A stretch of DNA of 64,000 bases from Embleya scabrispora (GCF_002024165.1 NZ_MWQN01000001.1:1612001-1676000), one strand, 5' to 3'; counted from the stretch's first letter, positions 35,566-45,248 are shown. Translations and numbers: made by a program. The notes: generated by a model from the letters alone, not told the origin.

Positions 35566-36981
35566 TCAGTCGGCCCTGGGGACCGTCAGCGTGACGGTGA
35601 GGCCGCCGCCCTCGCGCGCGGCGAAGTCGATCGTGCCGCCGCTCGCGGCCAGCAGCGTGCGGGCGATGGACAGGCCCAGTCCGGAGCCGTCCACGTTCTG
35701 GTGCCGGGGGCTGCGCCAGAAGCGGTCGCCCACCCGGCGCATCTCCTCGAACGTGAGCCCGGGACCGCGGTCGCTGACCCGGATCTCCACCTCGCCGCCC
35801 ACCGCCGCGCACGCGACCGTGATCGTGCTGTCCTCGGGGGCGAACTTGAGCGCGTTGTCCAGGATCGCGTCCAGCGCGCTGCCGAGCGTGACCGGGTCCA
35901 CGTTGCCCGTCAACGCGAGCGGGCCCTCCTGCGCGAACCGCCGGGCGCGCGAGCGGGCCAGGGTCTGCCAGGCGTCCACCCGCTCGTGCACCAGCGCCGC
36001 CACGTCCACGGCCCGGGCGGACGGGCGCGCGTTCTCGGCCAACGCCAATTCGAGCAGTTCGTCCAACACGCGGGTGAGCCGACGGCCCTCGTCCCGCACC
36101 CCCTCCAGCGTCTCGCCGTGTCCCGGCGGCAACGACAGGCCCAGTTCCTCGATCCGCAGGAGCAGCGCGGACAGCGGGTTGCGCAACTGGTGCGAGGCGT
36201 CGGCGGCGAACGCCCGCTGCTGGTCCACCACGGTCTCCACGTGGTCCGCCATCTCGTTGAACGACCGTGCCAGGCGCCGCAGTTCCGGCGGCCCCTGGGC
36301 GCCGGCCACGCGCGCCCCGAGCCGGCCGGTGGCGATCTCGTGGGTCACCGAGTCGAGCACCCGCACCGGGCGCAGCACCCAGCCGGTCAGCCGGGTCGCG
36401 AGCAGCAACGCGGCCAGTACCGCGACCACTTCGCCGGCGAACAGAATCAGCCACACCCGCTGGATCTTCGAGCGCATCCGGCCGGTCGGCGAGTCGGTGA
36501 GCACCACCGCCACCACGTCGCCCCGGTGGATCACCGGCACCGCCACCACGATGCGATCACGCTGCCAGGGCCATACCTGTCCGGGGTCGTCGCTGCGCCG
36601 TCCGGCCAGCGCCTCGGTGAACGCGGGCGAGCGCGGATCGACCCGAAATCCCTGACGGGACACGGCGATCGGCTGGCCGCGCCGGTCGAAGGCGCCGACC
36701 CGGATGCCGTAGACGGCCTCGTAGCGCTCCAGCTCGGACCGGAGCATGTCGAGGTCGACGGCGTCCGGTCCGGGCGGCACGCCGCTCTCGGTCTGCGCGC
36801 GCAGCGTGTCCGAGACCACGGTCAGCTGGGTGTCCGAAACGAAGCGGGTGAGATCGTCCACGCGATCCCGGATCAGCTCCTGCTGATGCGCGGCGGCACG
36901 GGAGATGGCCAACGGGATGCCGAGGGCGATCAGCACCGCGGTCATCAGGGCGAGGAGCAATGCGAGCAGGCGGGTGCGCAC
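35566..36981 (-). CDS. Sensor histidine kinase of a two-component system
   Basis: 471 residues. There are two membrane spans (about 4-26 and 176-198) around an extracellular domain of about 150 residues. A HAMP domain follows (LRPVRVLDSVTHEIATG). His264 lies in the DHp motif ADASHQLRNPLSALL. The ATP-binding N, G1 and G2 boxes are DNALKFAPED, DRGPG and GSGLGLSIA. It follows the response regulator gene by 36 bp in the same direction, so the two form an operon. The GTG at 36981 has only a distant GAAGGA upstream. The genes sit between the receptor kinase and gluABCD, which suggests control of glutamate uptake, but this is inferred. Confidence 0.92.
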   Translation of the reverse strand: MRTRLLALLLALMTAVLIALGIPLAISRAAAHQQELIRDRVDDLTRFVSDTQLTVVSDTLRAQTESGVPPGPDAVDLDMLRSELERYEAVYGIRVGAFDRRGQPIAVSRQGFRVDPRSPAFTEALAGRRSDDPGQVWPWQRDRIVVAVPVIHRGDVVAVVLTDSPTGRMRSKIQRVWLILFAGEVVAVLAALLLATRLTGWVLRPVRVLDSVTHEIATGRLGARVAGAQGPPELRRLARSFNEMADHVETVVDQQRAFAADASHQLRNPLSALLLRIEELGLSLPPGHGETLEGVRDEGRRLTRVLDELLELALAENARPSARAVDVAALVHERVDAWQTLARSRARRFAQEGPLALTGNVDPVTLGSALDAILDNALKFAPEDSTITVACAAVGGEVEIRVSDRGPGLTFEEMRRVGDRFWRSPRHQNVDGSGLGLSIARTLLAASGGTIDFAAREGGGLTVTLTVPRAD

Positions 36982-37017
36982 GGGAACCGGTGACGATCCT
37001 TCGGGAAGCCGGTGGGA

Positions 37018-37695
37018 TCAGGCCTCGGGGACGACACGGTAGCCCACGCCGCGCACCGTCTCGACGATCGCCGGGTTGCCGAGCTTGGAGCGCAGCGACG
37101 CGACGTGCACCTCCAGGGTGCGATTGTTGCCCGCCCAGCTGGTGTGCCAGACCTCGCTGATGATCTGTTCGCGGCGAAAGACCACGCCCGGACGTTGGGC
37201 GAGGAGGGCGAGCAGGTCGAACTCCTTGCGGGTGAGCACCACGTCGACGCCGCCGACGGCGACCCGCCGGGTGGCCGGGTCCAGTTCGATGCCGCCGGGC
37301 CCCTTGGCGGCCGGCGGGGTCTCCGCGGCGGGCGCGTCGCTGCGCGTACGCCTGCTCACCGCGTGAATTCGGGCCAGAAGTTCGCCGATGTCGTAGGGCT
37401 TGGTGACGTAGTCGTCGGCGCCCAGGTTCAACCCGTGTATCCGGGATCGGATGTCCGCCCGCGCGGTCACCATGATCACCGGGACGTCGCACAGCCTGCG
37501 GATCCGGCTGCACACCTCGAAACCGTCGTGGTCGGGCAGCGACAGGTCCAAAAGCACCACGTCGGGCACGTCGTCGAGCGCGGCGAGGGCCTCCTCGCCC
37601 GTGGTCGCGTGTCGCACGGTGAATCCGTGTCGGCCCAGCACCGCGCGTAGCGGCGCGGCGACGCGCAGGTCGTCCTCAACGAGCAGGAGGCGCAC
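37018..37695 (-). CDS. OmpR/PhoB-family response regulator
   Basis: 225 residues with a receiver domain (DD at residues 8-9, phosphoacceptor Asp50 in VLLDLSLPD, Lys99 in VTKPYD). A winged-helix output domain follows from about residue 125 (LTRKEFDLLALLA, GNNRTLEVHVASLRSKLG, ETVRGVGYRV). The GTG at 37695 is used because GAGGAA lies 6 bases upstream; another GTG lies 12 bp further up. It is divergent from gluA with 186 bp between starts, so it may bind there and control gluABCD. Confidence 0.92.
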   Translation of the reverse strand: MRLLLVEDDLRVAAPLRAVLGRHGFTVRHATTGEEALAALDDVPDVVLLDLSLPDHDGFEVCSRIRRLCDVPVIMVTARADIRSRIHGLNLGADDYVTKPYDIGELLARIHAVSRRTRSDAPAAETPPAAKGPGGIELDPATRRVAVGGVDVVLTRKEFDLLALLAQRPGVVFRREQIISEVWHTSWAGNNRTLEVHVASLRSKLGNPAIVETVRGVGYRVVPEA

Positions 37696-37881
37696 GTGGT
37701 TCCTCACATCTGACGGTCCGTTACCGACTCTTGACCTCAAGACAAGCTCAAGTGCACTGACTGGAGGGGTGCTGCCTGCCTTAGTGTCACGCACCACCCG
37801 GCCTCGCCGGGAGCCCTCGAACCCACCTGCCACCCGGTCGCGCAAAAAGATACGGGACGACTCTGGACGGAGCCCGCCATC

Positions 37882-38700
37882 GTGACGACGGATGCCTCTG
37901 ACACCACACCGAAGCCGCCGGTGCTCACCAAGAGCGAAGTCGGCAAGGACGCCGTCCACCCCGGCGCACCCCTTGTCGTCTTGGAGAACGTCAACAAGCA
38001 CTTCGGCGCCCTGCACGTGCTGCAGGACATCGACCTGACCATCCACAAGGGCGAGGTCGTCGTCGTCATCGGTCCGTCCGGATCGGGCAAGTCGACCCTG
38101 TGCCGCACGATCAACCGCCTGGAGGCGATCGACGGCGGCCGGATCACCATCGACGGCGCCCTGCTGCCGCAGGAGGGCCGCGAGCTGGCCCGGCTGCGCT
38201 CCGACGTGGGCATGGTGTTCCAGTCGTTCAACCTGTTCGCGCACAAGACCGTGCTGCAGAACGTCACGCTCGGCCCGCTCAAGGTCCGCCGCGAGAAGGC
38301 CGAGGTGGTCACCCGGCGCGCACACGAACTGCTCGACCGGGTCGGTGTGGGCAGCCAGGCGGACAAGTACCCCGCCCAGCTCTCCGGTGGCCAGCAGCAG
38401 CGCGTCGCGATCGCCCGCGCGCTGGCCATGGAGCCCAAGGTGATGCTCTTCGACGAGCCCACCTCGGCGCTCGACCCGGAGATGATCAACGAGGTCCTGG
38501 AGGTCATGCGCGACCTGGCCCGCGAGGGCATGACGATGGTCGTGGTGACCCACGAGATGGGCTTCGCGCGCTCCGCCGCGAACCGGGTGATCTTCATGGC
38601 CGACGGCCGCATCGTCGAGGAGAACACGCCCGAGGAGTTCTTCAGCAACCCGCGCAGCGACCGGGCCCGGGACTTCCTCTCCAAGATCCTGCACCACTGA
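37882..38700 (+). CDS. gluA: Glutamate ABC transporter ATP-binding protein GluA
   Basis: Energises high-affinity glutamate uptake. At 272 residues it has Walker A GPSGSGKS (64-71), the ABC signature LSGGQ (167-171), Walker B VMLFDE (187-192) and the switch His in [11 protein letters not shown]. The first 30 residues are an extra Pro/Thr/Lys-rich tail not found in the shortest homologues. It starts with a GTG. It is the first gene of gluABCD, and a 107-bp gap separates it from gluB. Confidence 0.93.
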   Translation: MTTDASDTTPKPPVLTKSEVGKDAVHPGAPLVVLENVNKHFGALHVLQDIDLTIHKGEVVVVIGPSGSGKSTLCRTINRLEAIDGGRITIDGALLPQEGRELARLRSDVGMVFQSFNLFAHKTVLQNVTLGPLKVRREKAEVVTRRAHELLDRVGVGSQADKYPAQLSGGQQQRVAIARALAMEPKVMLFDEPTSALDPEMINEVLEVMRDLAREGMTMVVVTHEMGFARSAANRVIFMADGRIVEENTPEEFFSNPRSDRARDFLSKILHH

Positions 38701-38807
38701 GCGCGCCGTCGGGCGCCCCCAGCCCGCCCGACGCACGCAACTCCCGCTCCGCAGCCCGTGGTTCGGCTGCCGCCAGGCCTGTTCACCTTTTTCGAAGGAC
38801 GTTGATC

Positions 38808-39758
38808 ATGAAGATGCGCTCATCCGTGGCCGTCGCCGGCATCGCCGTGCTCGCCCTGTTCGGCACCGCGTGTGGCAAGGACGGTTCGCCCGAGGCCAAG
38901 ACTCCGGCCGGCTCGACCGGCGGTTCGCAAGGTGCCCCCGGCGCGCCCGGCGGTGCCGCGCCCGAACTGCCCACCTATACGCCCAAGACGGGTGTGGCGC
39001 TCACCGGTTCGAAGACGTTCGACGCGGCCAAGTCGCGCGGCAAGCTGATCGTCGGCGCCAAGGAGGACCAGCCCTTCCTCGGCTCCAAGGACCCGGCCAC
39101 CGGCAAGGTCTCCGGGTTCGACATCGAGATCGCCAAGATGATCGCGGCCGACCTCGGCTTCGGCCCGGACAAGATCGAGTTCAAGGCGATCGCCTCGACC
39201 AACCGGGAAAACGCCCTGGTCAACGGCGACATCGACTACTACGTCGGCACCTACAGCATCAACGACAAGCGTAAGCAGCAGGTGTCCTTCGCGGGTCCGT
39301 ACTACATCGCCGGCCAGTCCCTCCTGGTCCGCAAGAACGAGACCGCGATCACCGGCAAGGACACCATCAAGGGCAAGACGGTCTGCTCGGCGAAGGGTTC
39401 GACCCCGCTGCAGAACCTCCAGGCCAACTTCCCCGACACCACCACCCGGGTCTTCGACACCTACTCGCTGTGTGTCGAGAGCCTGCTCTCCAACCAGGTC
39501 GACGCGGTCTCCACCGACGACGCGATCCTCAAGGGCTACGCGGCCAAGGACCCGAAGTCGCTCAAGGTGGTCGGCGAGCCCTTCACCACCGAGAACTACG
39601 GCGTCGGCCTGAACAAGGACGACTCGGTCTTCCGCAACGCGGTCAGCGACGCCCTCGAGGCGCACGAGAAGAACGGCGACTGGAAGAAGGCGTACGACGC
39701 CACCCTGGGCCTGTCCGGCTCGGCGGCCCCGGCCATCCCGGCGCTCGTCCGCTACTGA
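38808..39758 (+). CDS. gluB: Glutamate-binding lipoprotein GluB
   Basis: Extracellular substrate-binding protein, 316 residues. The signal peptide ends at the lipobox GTAC (Cys22). A Gly/Pro/Ala linker (about 25-55) precedes the family 3 binding fold with LIVGAKEDQPFLG, GFDIEIAKMIA and VSFAGPYYIAGQSLLVRK. A Cys pair (TVCSAKG and SLCVESLL) could form a disulfide. AAGGA lies just upstream of the ATG at 38808. It is the closest visible relative of the sensor domain in the receptor kinase. Confidence 0.93.
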   Translation: MKMRSSVAVAGIAVLALFGTACGKDGSPEAKTPAGSTGGSQGAPGAPGGAAPELPTYTPKTGVALTGSKTFDAAKSRGKLIVGAKEDQPFLGSKDPATGKVSGFDIEIAKMIAADLGFGPDKIEFKAIASTNRENALVNGDIDYYVGTYSINDKRKQQVSFAGPYYIAGQSLLVRKNETAITGKDTIKGKTVCSAKGSTPLQNLQANFPDTTTRVFDTYSLCVESLLSNQVDAVSTDDAILKGYAAKDPKSLKVVGEPFTTENYGVGLNKDDSVFRNAVSDALEAHEKNGDWKKAYDATLGLSGSAAPAIPALVRY

Positions 39759-39907
39759 TCGTCCGCAGTTCCGCGCGCCGGCCGGTCCCGGCTCCCCCTC
39801 GACCGGCCGGCGCGTGCCCCCTCCCGTCCCCGTCGCACCAGACCGTGGGTACGGGCCGTCACGCCAACCCCTGAACCCACGATCTCGGAGAGGAGGGCTC
39901 GATCACG

Positions 39908-40555
39908 ATGCTCGAAGTGATCCAGGACAACTGGGACCTCTTGCGGCACGGCTTCGTCGGGACGCTCAAGCTGACCGTCGTCTGTGGGATCGTGTCGCTT
40001 CTGCTCGGCACGCTGATAGCCGCGTGTCGGGTCTCGCCGGTGCCGCCGCTGCGCTGGTTCGGCACCGCCTACGTCAACCTTTTCCGCAACACCCCCCTGA
40101 CGCTGATCTTCTTCGCCGTCGCGCTCGGTTTCCCGAAGCTGCGGTTCAACCTCTCCTACTTCGAGTTCGCGGTCATCGCGCTGAGCACCTACACCGCCGC
40201 GTTCATCTGCGAGGCGATCCGCTCGGGCATCAACACCGTGCCGATCGGCCAGGCCGAGGCGGCCCGCAGCCTCGGGATGTCGTTCACCCAGTCGCTGACG
40301 CAGATCGTGCTGCCCCAGGCCGGTCGGGCGGCGGTCCCGCCGATCGGCAGCCTGCTGATCGCGATGGTCCGCAACTCGGCCATCGCCAGCGCCTTCAACG
40401 TCACCGAACTCATGGGCACCAGCGCTGAGATGGTCGAGAACGGCTACAAGTCGCTGTGGGTCCTGCTGTGGATCGCGGTCGGCTACCTGATCATCACCCT
40501 GTCCATGAGCGCCGCGCTGGCCGCGCTCGAGAAGAAGCTGGCGGTGGTCCGATGA
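39908..40555 (+). CDS. gluC: Glutamate ABC transporter permease GluC
   Basis: 215-residue inner-membrane permease of the His/Glu/Gln family with about five membrane spans. The EAA loop that contacts GluA reads EAARSLGMSFTQ, followed by IVLPQAGRAAVPP. GAGAGGAGGG lies upstream of the ATG at 39908. The stop overlaps the start of gluD in an ATGA (40552-40555), so the two permeases are translationally coupled. Confidence 0.93.
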   Translation: MLEVIQDNWDLLRHGFVGTLKLTVVCGIVSLLLGTLIAACRVSPVPPLRWFGTAYVNLFRNTPLTLIFFAVALGFPKLRFNLSYFEFAVIALSTYTAAFICEAIRSGINTVPIGQAEAARSLGMSFTQSLTQIVLPQAGRAAVPPIGSLLIAMVRNSAIASAFNVTELMGTSAEMVENGYKSLWVLLWIAVGYLIITLSMSAALAALEKKLAVVR

Positions 40556-41439
40556 GCCGCGAAGCGAGTGTGCTGTTCGACGTCCCCGGTCCCAAGGCGC
40601 GTCGCCGCAACCTGATCATCGGCATCGTCGGCAGCCTGGGCCTGGCCGCGTTCCTGGTCTTCGTGATCGTGCGGTTCAACGACACCGGCCAGTTCGAGTC
40701 GGCGAAGTGGGACCCGTTCCAGTACAGCGGTGTCCAGCAGTTCATCTTCGACGGCCTCAAGGCCACGCTGAAGGCGTTCGCGCTGGCCGCGGTGTTCTCC
40801 ATCGTGCTCGGCGCCTTCCTGGCCGCCGGCCGGCTCTCCGATCACAAGATCGTGCGCTGGGCCTCGACCACGTTCGTGACCTTCTTCCGCGCCATGCCGC
40901 TGCTGGTGCTGATCTTCATGCTCTACCTCGTCCCGGGCAGCCAGGGCTGGTGGAAGTGGGATCCGATGTGGCCGCTGGTGGTCGGCCTGACCATCTACAA
41001 CGGCACCGTGCAGGCGGAGAACATCCGCGCCGGCATCCTCGCCGTGCCCAAGGGGCAGAGCGAGGCGGCCTACGCGCTGGGCATGCGCAAGACCCAGGTG
41101 ATGACGATGATCCTGGTCCCCCAGGGCATCCGCACCATGCTGCCGACGATCATCAGCCAGATCGTGGTGACCCTCAAGGACACCTCGCTCGGCTTCCTGA
41201 TCACCTACCCGGAACTGCTCGCGGCCGCCAAGCTGATCGGCGGCTACCAGGACTACAACATGCCGTTCATCCCGGTCACCATCATCGTCGGCACCATCTA
41301 CGTGGCGATGTGCATGATCCTGTCGGCGTTCGCGACCTGGCTGGAGCGCAGGCTGCGCACCTCCCGCAAGGGCAAGCCGCCGGCCGTCGTCCCGCCGACG
41401 CAGGCCGAGTCGTCCCGCGACAGGTTGGCCGTCGTCTGA
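40552..41439 (+). CDS. gluD: Glutamate ABC transporter permease GluD
   Basis: 295-residue partner permease of GluC. An N-terminal cytoplasmic segment is followed by about six membrane spans, and the EAA loop reads EAAYALGMRKTQVM with LVPQGIRTMLPT. The C-terminal 30 residues are basic and cytoplasmic. The ATG at 40552 overlaps the gluC stop by 4 bp. It is the last gene of the transporter operon, and a 149-bp gap follows before the FAD monooxygenase. Confidence 0.93.
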   Translation: MSREASVLFDVPGPKARRRNLIIGIVGSLGLAAFLVFVIVRFNDTGQFESAKWDPFQYSGVQQFIFDGLKATLKAFALAAVFSIVLGAFLAAGRLSDHKIVRWASTTFVTFFRAMPLLVLIFMLYLVPGSQGWWKWDPMWPLVVGLTIYNGTVQAENIRAGILAVPKGQSEAAYALGMRKTQVMTMILVPQGIRTMLPTIISQIVVTLKDTSLGFLITYPELLAAAKLIGGYQDYNMPFIPVTIIVGTIYVAMCMILSAFATWLERRLRTSRKGKPPAVVPPTQAESSRDRLAVV

Positions 41440-41588
41440 CCCCGTCGAACGCGCCGTCCCACCCCCGCACCACCGACCGACGCCCCGCGGTGAACTCCAC
41501 CCGCGGGGCGTCGCTTTGTCGTCGTAGGGCCCCGGTGCCGGATGATGGGCGACGAGTACGACACGTCTTGCAAGACTTGGGGGCCACG

Positions 41589-43298
41589 ATGGCGGGCAAT
41601 GCTCCGCGCGCGGACTCGGTGATCATCGCGGGTGCCGGACCCGCCGGTTTGGCCGCCGCACTGGCGCTGGCCGGGCGCGGGGTGCGCTCGGTGGTGCTCG
41701 ACATGGGCAACGGCACGCCGCGCGCGGGTTCGCGGGCCTGTGGTCTGGAGGCCTCGACACTGGCCTTCGTCTACGACCTGACCGGCACCCGGCTCGACGG
41801 CGCCGCCGAACCGTGGGGCGTCCAGCGCATCCGCCGGCGCGGTCGCGACGTACCGCAGCCGGTGGCCGAGCCGGAGGCCCCCGTGCGCTACGGGCTGTCC
41901 CAACAGCGGCTGGAGCGCGCCCTGTTGGACGCCGCGCACGCCAGCCCCCTGGTGACCACCGCGTGGCGCCACCGGATCGAGAGCGTCGAGCAGGACGAGA
42001 CCTCGGTCACCGTGCTCGCCCGGGGCCCGGGCGGGCCGGTCAGGTTCCGGGCCCAGTGGCTGGTCGGCTGCGACGGCGCCCGCTCGGTGGTGCGCCGCGC
42101 GGTGAACGTGCGCTTCCCGGGCCGGCCCCGGGTGGACCGGCTGTTGTGCGCCGACGTCAAGGTACGGCTGCCGCGCCGGATCACCGCGACCGCGCTGGTG
42201 CCGCCGGACCCCTCGCTCGCCGACGAGCCCGCGAGCCCGGACCTCGGCGAGCCGGCCACGCCGTGGTTGTTCGTCGACCCGCCCTTCCACCGCGGCGGCA
42301 CCGTGCTGGCCCAGCCGCTGCCGGACGACGTGTGGCGGCTGACCTGGCAGTTGCCGATGGCACACGGGGTGGCCAAGGCCGCCGAGGAGACCCGGGTGAT
42401 CCCGGTGACGGGCGATCCGGCCGACCCCAAGCGGATCGCCGCGCGGGTGCGTTCGGTGCTGCGCACCCTGGACGCGCTCTCGCCCGAGCCCGACGCGTCC
42501 GAGGATCCCGCGCACGACCTGCTGTGGAGTGGCGAGTACGAGGTGCATCAGCGGCTCGCCCGACGATTTCGGGTCGGCCGGGTGCTGCTCGCCGGCGACG
42601 CCGCGCACCTGGTCCATCCCTCCGCCGCCGACGCGGTCGAACTCGGCTTGCAGGACGTGCGCAACCTGGCCTGGAAGCTGGCCTTCACGCTGCGGGGCTA
42701 CGCGCCCATCCGGCTCCTGGAGACGTACCACGGCGAACGCCGGGGCGCCGCCCGCCGTCGGCTCGCGCTCGGGGAGGACGCGCTGCACTTCCTCGCGCCC
42801 GCGAGCCCGGCGCAGAAGGTCGGCCGCCGGTTGACCCTGATGGGCGCGCGCGGCAAGGGCACCACGCTGCGCCGGCTCGACCCGCGCGGGCCGGCGGCGA
42901 ACCCGTCCGGCCCGGACTACACCGGCTCGCCGCTGCTCACCCCCGGCCCGGGCGTGGGCGAGTGGATCCGCGACGTCGAGGTGTTTCGCGCGGACGGCGC
43001 CGAGGGGTGGCTGAGCGAGTGCCTGGACCGCGGGCTGGTCGTGCTGCTGATCGCCCCCGGCATACAGGTGTGGCACGGCGACGGCTGGCGCGAGGCGGGC
43101 CTGATGCCGAGGCTGCGCGGGCGGCTGGACAAACTCGCGGCGCCCGCCGAACTGGTGGTCACCCCGGACTACCCGGGCGCCACCGCCCACACGATCCTGC
43201 TGATCCGCCCCGACGGCTACATAGCCGCCCACCTGCCCCCCGACCACCTGGACATCCTCGAGGAATCCATCGACCGGGCCCGCGGAGCCGGCCACTGA
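41589..43298 (+). CDS. FAD-dependent aromatic-type monooxygenase
   Basis: 569-residue class A flavoprotein hydroxylase. It has the dinucleotide motif GAGPAG (15-20), the DG motif GCDGARSVVRR (about 155-165) and the GD motif LLAGDAAHLVHPS (about 335-347). A thioredoxin-like C-terminal domain lies at about 450-569, as in phenol/resorcinol and polyketide hydroxylases. The usual catalytic-site residues cannot be assigned, so the substrate is unknown. No biosynthetic partners are adjacent, and gluD and rnpB are the neighbours. The ATG at 41589 is used; the frame is open further upstream, but that part is antisense-like. Confidence 0.85.
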   Translation: MAGNAPRADSVIIAGAGPAGLAAALALAGRGVRSVVLDMGNGTPRAGSRACGLEASTLAFVYDLTGTRLDGAAEPWGVQRIRRRGRDVPQPVAEPEAPVRYGLSQQRLERALLDAAHASPLVTTAWRHRIESVEQDETSVTVLARGPGGPVRFRAQWLVGCDGARSVVRRAVNVRFPGRPRVDRLLCADVKVRLPRRITATALVPPDPSLADEPASPDLGEPATPWLFVDPPFHRGGTVLAQPLPDDVWRLTWQLPMAHGVAKAAEETRVIPVTGDPADPKRIAARVRSVLRTLDALSPEPDASEDPAHDLLWSGEYEVHQRLARRFRVGRVLLAGDAAHLVHPSAADAVELGLQDVRNLAWKLAFTLRGYAPIRLLETYHGERRGAARRRLALGEDALHFLAPASPAQKVGRRLTLMGARGKGTTLRRLDPRGPAANPSGPDYTGSPLLTPGPGVGEWIRDVEVFRADGAEGWLSECLDRGLVVLLIAPGIQVWHGDGWREAGLMPRLRGRLDKLAAPAELVVTPDYPGATAHTILLIRPDGYIAAHLPPDHLDILEESIDRARGAGH

Positions 43299-43335
43299 CG
43301 CCGCCCCGGCCCCCAGCCCGCGAATCGGCCGCAAA

Positions 43336-43375
43336 AAGGCCCCCTGACCTGCATGTTCGCAGATCGGAGGGCCTT
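43336..43375 (-). terminator. Intrinsic terminator of rnpB
   Basis: A 17-bp stem with two mismatches (43336-43352 / 43359-43375) has an ATGTTC loop. On the minus strand it is followed directly by a TTTTTGC run, a proper U tract. It begins 16 bases past the rnpB P1 helix. It can also end the monooxygenase transcript from the other side. Confidence 0.8.
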
Positions 43376-43390
43376 GGTTCGGCCGGCCGG

Positions 43391-43804
43391 CGGATGAGTC
43401 GGCCTTTACGCCGGGTTCTGTCTCCCGGGAGCCTTGCGGCGCCCGGGGAGGCGGCCATCCATCTACGACTGCCGTTGCCGACAGCCTCCAGCGGTCTACC
43501 CGCGAACTCGGGCGGGCCGCCCTCGAACGTTCGCGCAGAGCACGTTTGACGGTGCTCCTCTTGACCTTGCTCCGGGTGGGGTTTACCTAGCCGCCCGAGT
43601 CACCTCGGGCGCTGGTGGTCTCTTACACCACCGTTTCACCCTTACCGGTCGTCCGAGGACGCCGGCGGTCTGTTTTCTGTGGCACTGTCCCGCGGGTCGC
43701 CCCGGGTCGGTGTTACCGACCACCCTGCCCTGTGGAGCCCGGACGTTCCTCGGCGGAACCCTCCGAGGAGGAATCCCGACGCGGCCGCCCGGCCGACTCA
43801 TCCG
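43391..43804 (-). ncRNA. rnpB: RNase P RNA, bacterial class A
   Basis: Catalytic RNA that removes 5' leaders from pre-tRNAs. On the minus strand it has the conserved cores GGAACGTCCGGGCTCCAC-like CRI, CACAGGGCAGGGTG, ACAGAAAACAGACCGCC and GGTAAACCCCACCCGGAG. The ends pair perfectly over 14 bp to form P1 (43391-43404 with 43791-43804), which sets the limits at about 414 nt. A terminator with a U tract follows. Unusually, its 5' 92 nt are also covered by the end of the upstream RNB exoribonuclease reading frame on the same strand. Confidence 0.96.
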
Positions 43805-45248
43805 CCGTGTCGTCCATCCTAGCCGGGGCGAAGCGAACCCTTCGCCGGGTGTCGTCGGCCTCGGTGAGCCGCACCCGCACCCGCTCGCCCAGGCCCAGGC
43901 CCGGCCCGTCGAAGCGGGCCCGGACGGCCGGCTCCGCGAGTTGGACCGTGCCGCCGTCGCCGCGCTCGTTGAGATCCACCACCACCGCGTCGAACACGTC
44001 GCCGACGTGGTCCGCCAGCACCACCGCCTCGACCAGCGAGACCGCCTCGCGCTCGACCTCGTGGGCCCGGCGGTCACCGGTCTCCATCGCCTTGGGCAAT
44101 TCGTGCAGCCGCGCGCCCACCCACTCGGGCACCTCGACGCCGGCGACCAGCGAGACGCAGATCTCGCCCGCGTACCGGTCGACCAGGCGCCGCAGCGGCG
44201 CGGTCACGTGCGCGTACTCGTCGGCGACCGCCGCGTGCCCGGCCTGCTCGGGCGCGCCCGTGTCGAACGCGGTGTAGCCGGCTCCGCGCAGCAGCCCGGT
44301 GGCCTCCTCCAGGAACGCGGCGTGCCGGGGGTTGTCGGGATCGAGCGAGCGGATCACCGCGCCGTAGGTGGCGCCCTCGGGCCACGCCACGTCGAGCGCG
44401 CGCCCGACCCGGCGGACCCGGTCGAGCGCCTCGGGCGCCGGCTGCGGCAGAGTGCGCAGGACACCGATGCCGGCCCGGGTCATCAGGTCGGCGGCGGCGA
44501 TCCCCGTGAGCAGCGAGATCTGCGCGTTCCAGCCCTCGGCGGGGATCGGCGCACGGTACTCCAGCCGCCACGAGTCGCCGTGCTCGACGATCTCCTGCTC
44601 CGGGATCGGCAGGCTCACCCCGCCGCGTTCGATCTCCAGCCCCTCGCGCAACCGGCCGATCTCGGCGAGCAGCGCCAACGGCTCCGCCGCGGATCCGCTC
44701 TCGATCGCCCGCTGCACACCGGGATAGTCGTATCGGGCCCGACTGCGCACCAGCGCGCGGAAGACGTCGGTGCCGACCAACTCGCCCGACGCGTCCAGGT
44801 CGAGCACCCACACCAGGGCCGGCCGGTCCCGCCCCGGAAGCAGGCTCGCCGCCGCCTCGGACAGCGCCGGCGGATGCAGCGGGATGCGCTCGTCGGGCAG
44901 ATACAGCGTCTCCACCCGGCGCATGGTCTCCGCGTCCAGCGCGCCGCCCGGGGTGACCCACGCCGCGACGTCGGCGATCGCGTAGTGCACCCGGTAGCCG
45001 CCGTCCCGACGGGCCAGGTGCATCGCCTGGTCCAGGTCCATCGACTCGGCCGGGTCGATGGTCAAAAACGGCGACGCGGTCAGATCCCGCCGGGTGTGCG
45101 TGGGCCCGCGCCGCACCGCCGCGTCGGCCTCCGCCAGCACCTCCGGGGAGAACGCGCCCGGCAACGCCAGATCGGTGCGCAGGCGGGCGAAACCCGCCCG
45201 CAGGAGATCACCGTCGGCTGACCTGATGTGGAGATGGCGACGAGGCAC
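43713..45248 (-). CDS. RNB-family (RNase II/R-like) 3'-5' exoribonuclease
   Basis: 511 residues. The catalytic acidic cluster is TIDPAESMDLDQA (Asp65, Asp71, Asp73; the fourth family Asp is Gln here, as in several actinobacterial members). Later motifs are YLPDERIPLHPPALSE, HAAVADEYAHVTAPLRR with RRLVDRY, and VRARFDG. No N-terminal cold-shock domains are visible, so it is the short form. The GTG at 45248 has no clear Shine-Dalgarno. The frame does not stop before rnpB: the last 30 codons lie inside the RNase P RNA gene and give a Ser/Arg/Glu-rich tail. Confidence 0.9.
   Translation of the reverse strand: MPRRHLHIRSADGDLLRAGFARLRTDLALPGAFSPEVLAEADAAVRRGPTHTRRDLTASPFLTIDPAESMDLDQAMHLARRDGGYRVHYAIADVAAWVTPGGALDAETMRRVETLYLPDERIPLHPPALSEAAASLLPGRDRPALVWVLDLDASGELVGTDVFRALVRSRARYDYPGVQRAIESGSAAEPLALLAEIGRLREGLEIERGGVSLPIPEQEIVEHGDSWRLEYRAPIPAEGWNAQISLLTGIAAADLMTRAGIGVLRTLPQPAPEALDRVRRVGRALDVAWPEGATYGAVIRSLDPDNPRHAAFLEEATGLLRGAGYTAFDTGAPEQAGHAAVADEYAHVTAPLRRLVDRYAGEICVSLVAGVEVPEWVGARLHELPKAMETGDRRAHEVEREAVSLVEAVVLADHVGDVFDAVVVDLNERGDGGTVQLAEPAVRARFDGPGLGLGERVRVRLTEADDTRRRVRFAPARMDDTADESAGRPRRDSSSEGSAEERPGSTGQGGR

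Noticed and set aside
43391-43810. Short open frames in the rnpB region on both strands
   Set aside because: The region is RNase P RNA by conserved cores and the P1 pairing; the frames are incidental, except for the genuine 3' end of the RNB CDS.
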